Shown here one piece after another: positions 63,202 to 64,000 of a stretch of DNA of 64,000 bases; positions within the stretch are counted from its first letter, which is position 1, and every line of letters starts with the position of its first letter. Origin of the DNA: Apostichopus japonicus. Its lineage: Eukaryota > Echinodermata > Holothuroidea > Aspidochirotida > Stichopodidae. The notes under the pieces are model-generated. The model searched no databases and was not told the DNA's origin. It saw only the letters and a program-made list of their open reading frames with translations. The stretch covers positions 17,597,303 to 17,661,302 of the forward strand of contig NC_092581.1 of the NCBI RefSeq assembly GCF_037975245.1, in the 5' to 3' direction. The position numbers and the translations under genes were made by a program.

Positions 63202-64000
63202 CTTCCTTCTGAATCTACCATTCAGAAGTTGTCCAACTTGAGGGATTTTGTCCTGAGATTTTCATTCGTAGCAATCCACTCCTACCTACCTTGTTTGTGG
63301 AGGTTTTTGTATGTCAAAACTACTGAACATACATAAAGATTTGACCATTAAAGGAACATAATTGGTGTCAAAAAGCATTATCTGTACTAACATTGATACA
63401 CACATTATGAATTGGGTCAAAAAATAGAAAGTTTTGCAAAATCAGATGCAAAATACTTGATATACAGTACATTAAATTTGTGGTACCCAAAAATTTTGGA
63501 ATAGTTGGTAACTACATCAGGTCCCATATTTAAGTTGCAGACTAGCTATTGTAAGTAAAATTATAAATATGTAAATATGTATTATAAATATGTATTATAT
63601 ATAAATGTATTTTATTAATTATTATGTATTTTGTATGAATATATATTATATATAAATGTGTATTATAAATATATATAACTTTCTCAAAATGTTATGATCC
63701 GATAGAGAATACAAGCTTTAAAATGAGCTTTATCAGACTTGTTTTTTTCAGAGGACGCTATAGTTTCACTTTAACGGGCTGTTATGAGGTGTTGCAAGGG
63801 AGGTGTTGCAGTTGGGTGCATATACAGTATTTGGTAGTACATGGCATTTTCCATAAATGTCATCTAAAACACCGTAACAACACTTCCCACAAATTGTGCT
63901 GAAATTTTCAGTCCTGACATGGGTAGTAGTACTCAGGGATAAAGTTAAATAAAAGATCACATGACCAGATGACATACTCTCTCTATTTTGGTGGAAGCAG
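63202..64000. other. No recognisable gene
   Basis: AT-rich, with short imperfect repeats of TATTATAAATATGTA near 63560-63680. Nothing coding is supported. Confidence 0.4.

Noticed and set aside
62998-63336. 112-codon open frame
   Set aside because: Its middle is the 17-18 bp minisatellite and the rest has no protein-like signal.

Overview
This is nuclear DNA of an animal: the genes have introns, it is AT-rich, and it is dense in transposable elements and (TA)n microsatellites. The mix of hAT-like elements with G-rich ends, CR1/L2-type and Penelope-like retroelements, and an invertebrate-type SLC22 transporter suggests a marine invertebrate, most likely a deuterostome such as an echinoderm. 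That placement is inference; no species can be fixed by eye.

Layout. 1-14.1 kb is intergenic and filled with nested DNA transposons. 14.1-22.3 kb (minus strand) is a complete six-exon gene for prefoldin subunit 3 (VBP1), with a 5'-truncated, frameshifted CR1/L2-type LINE in its first intron. 22.6-23.3 kb is a decayed tandem array. 23.5-54.7 kb is a direct tandem duplication of about 14-16 kb. Each copy carries an intact ten-exon SLC22-family (organic ion transporter) gene on the plus strand: copy A 26512-36643 and copy B 43238-50815. Both encode 584 residues, all exon lengths are identical, and the proteins differ at about 18 residues. 54.7-64 kb holds more nested hAT elements, some simple repeats and one possible first exon at 58054; otherwise I see no gene there.

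The duplication lets one copy serve as the empty site for insertions in the other. Four insertions can be read to the base: a 2.55 kb element in intron 5 of copy A (5-bp target duplication), a 140-bp Penelope-like tail in copy A, a 1.41 kb TA-target element with about 90-bp inverted ends in copy A, and a 2.22 kb element in copy B (5-bp target duplication). Together they define an element family with CAGGnGCG...CCAGG ends and 5-bp target duplications, alongside classical hAT elements with 8-bp duplications.

The least expected signal is a pair of short sequence modules. Module A is about 100 bp and contains a GCGCCA...TGGCGC hairpin. Module B is about 90 bp and contains a G/C-rich palindrome. 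Both recur inside elements whose ends and target duplications differ, in both orientations, as if they were shared cis-acting cassettes. Functionally the window combines a housekeeping chaperone gene and a freshly duplicated membrane transporter in a repeat-rich setting; nothing suggests the two genes work together.
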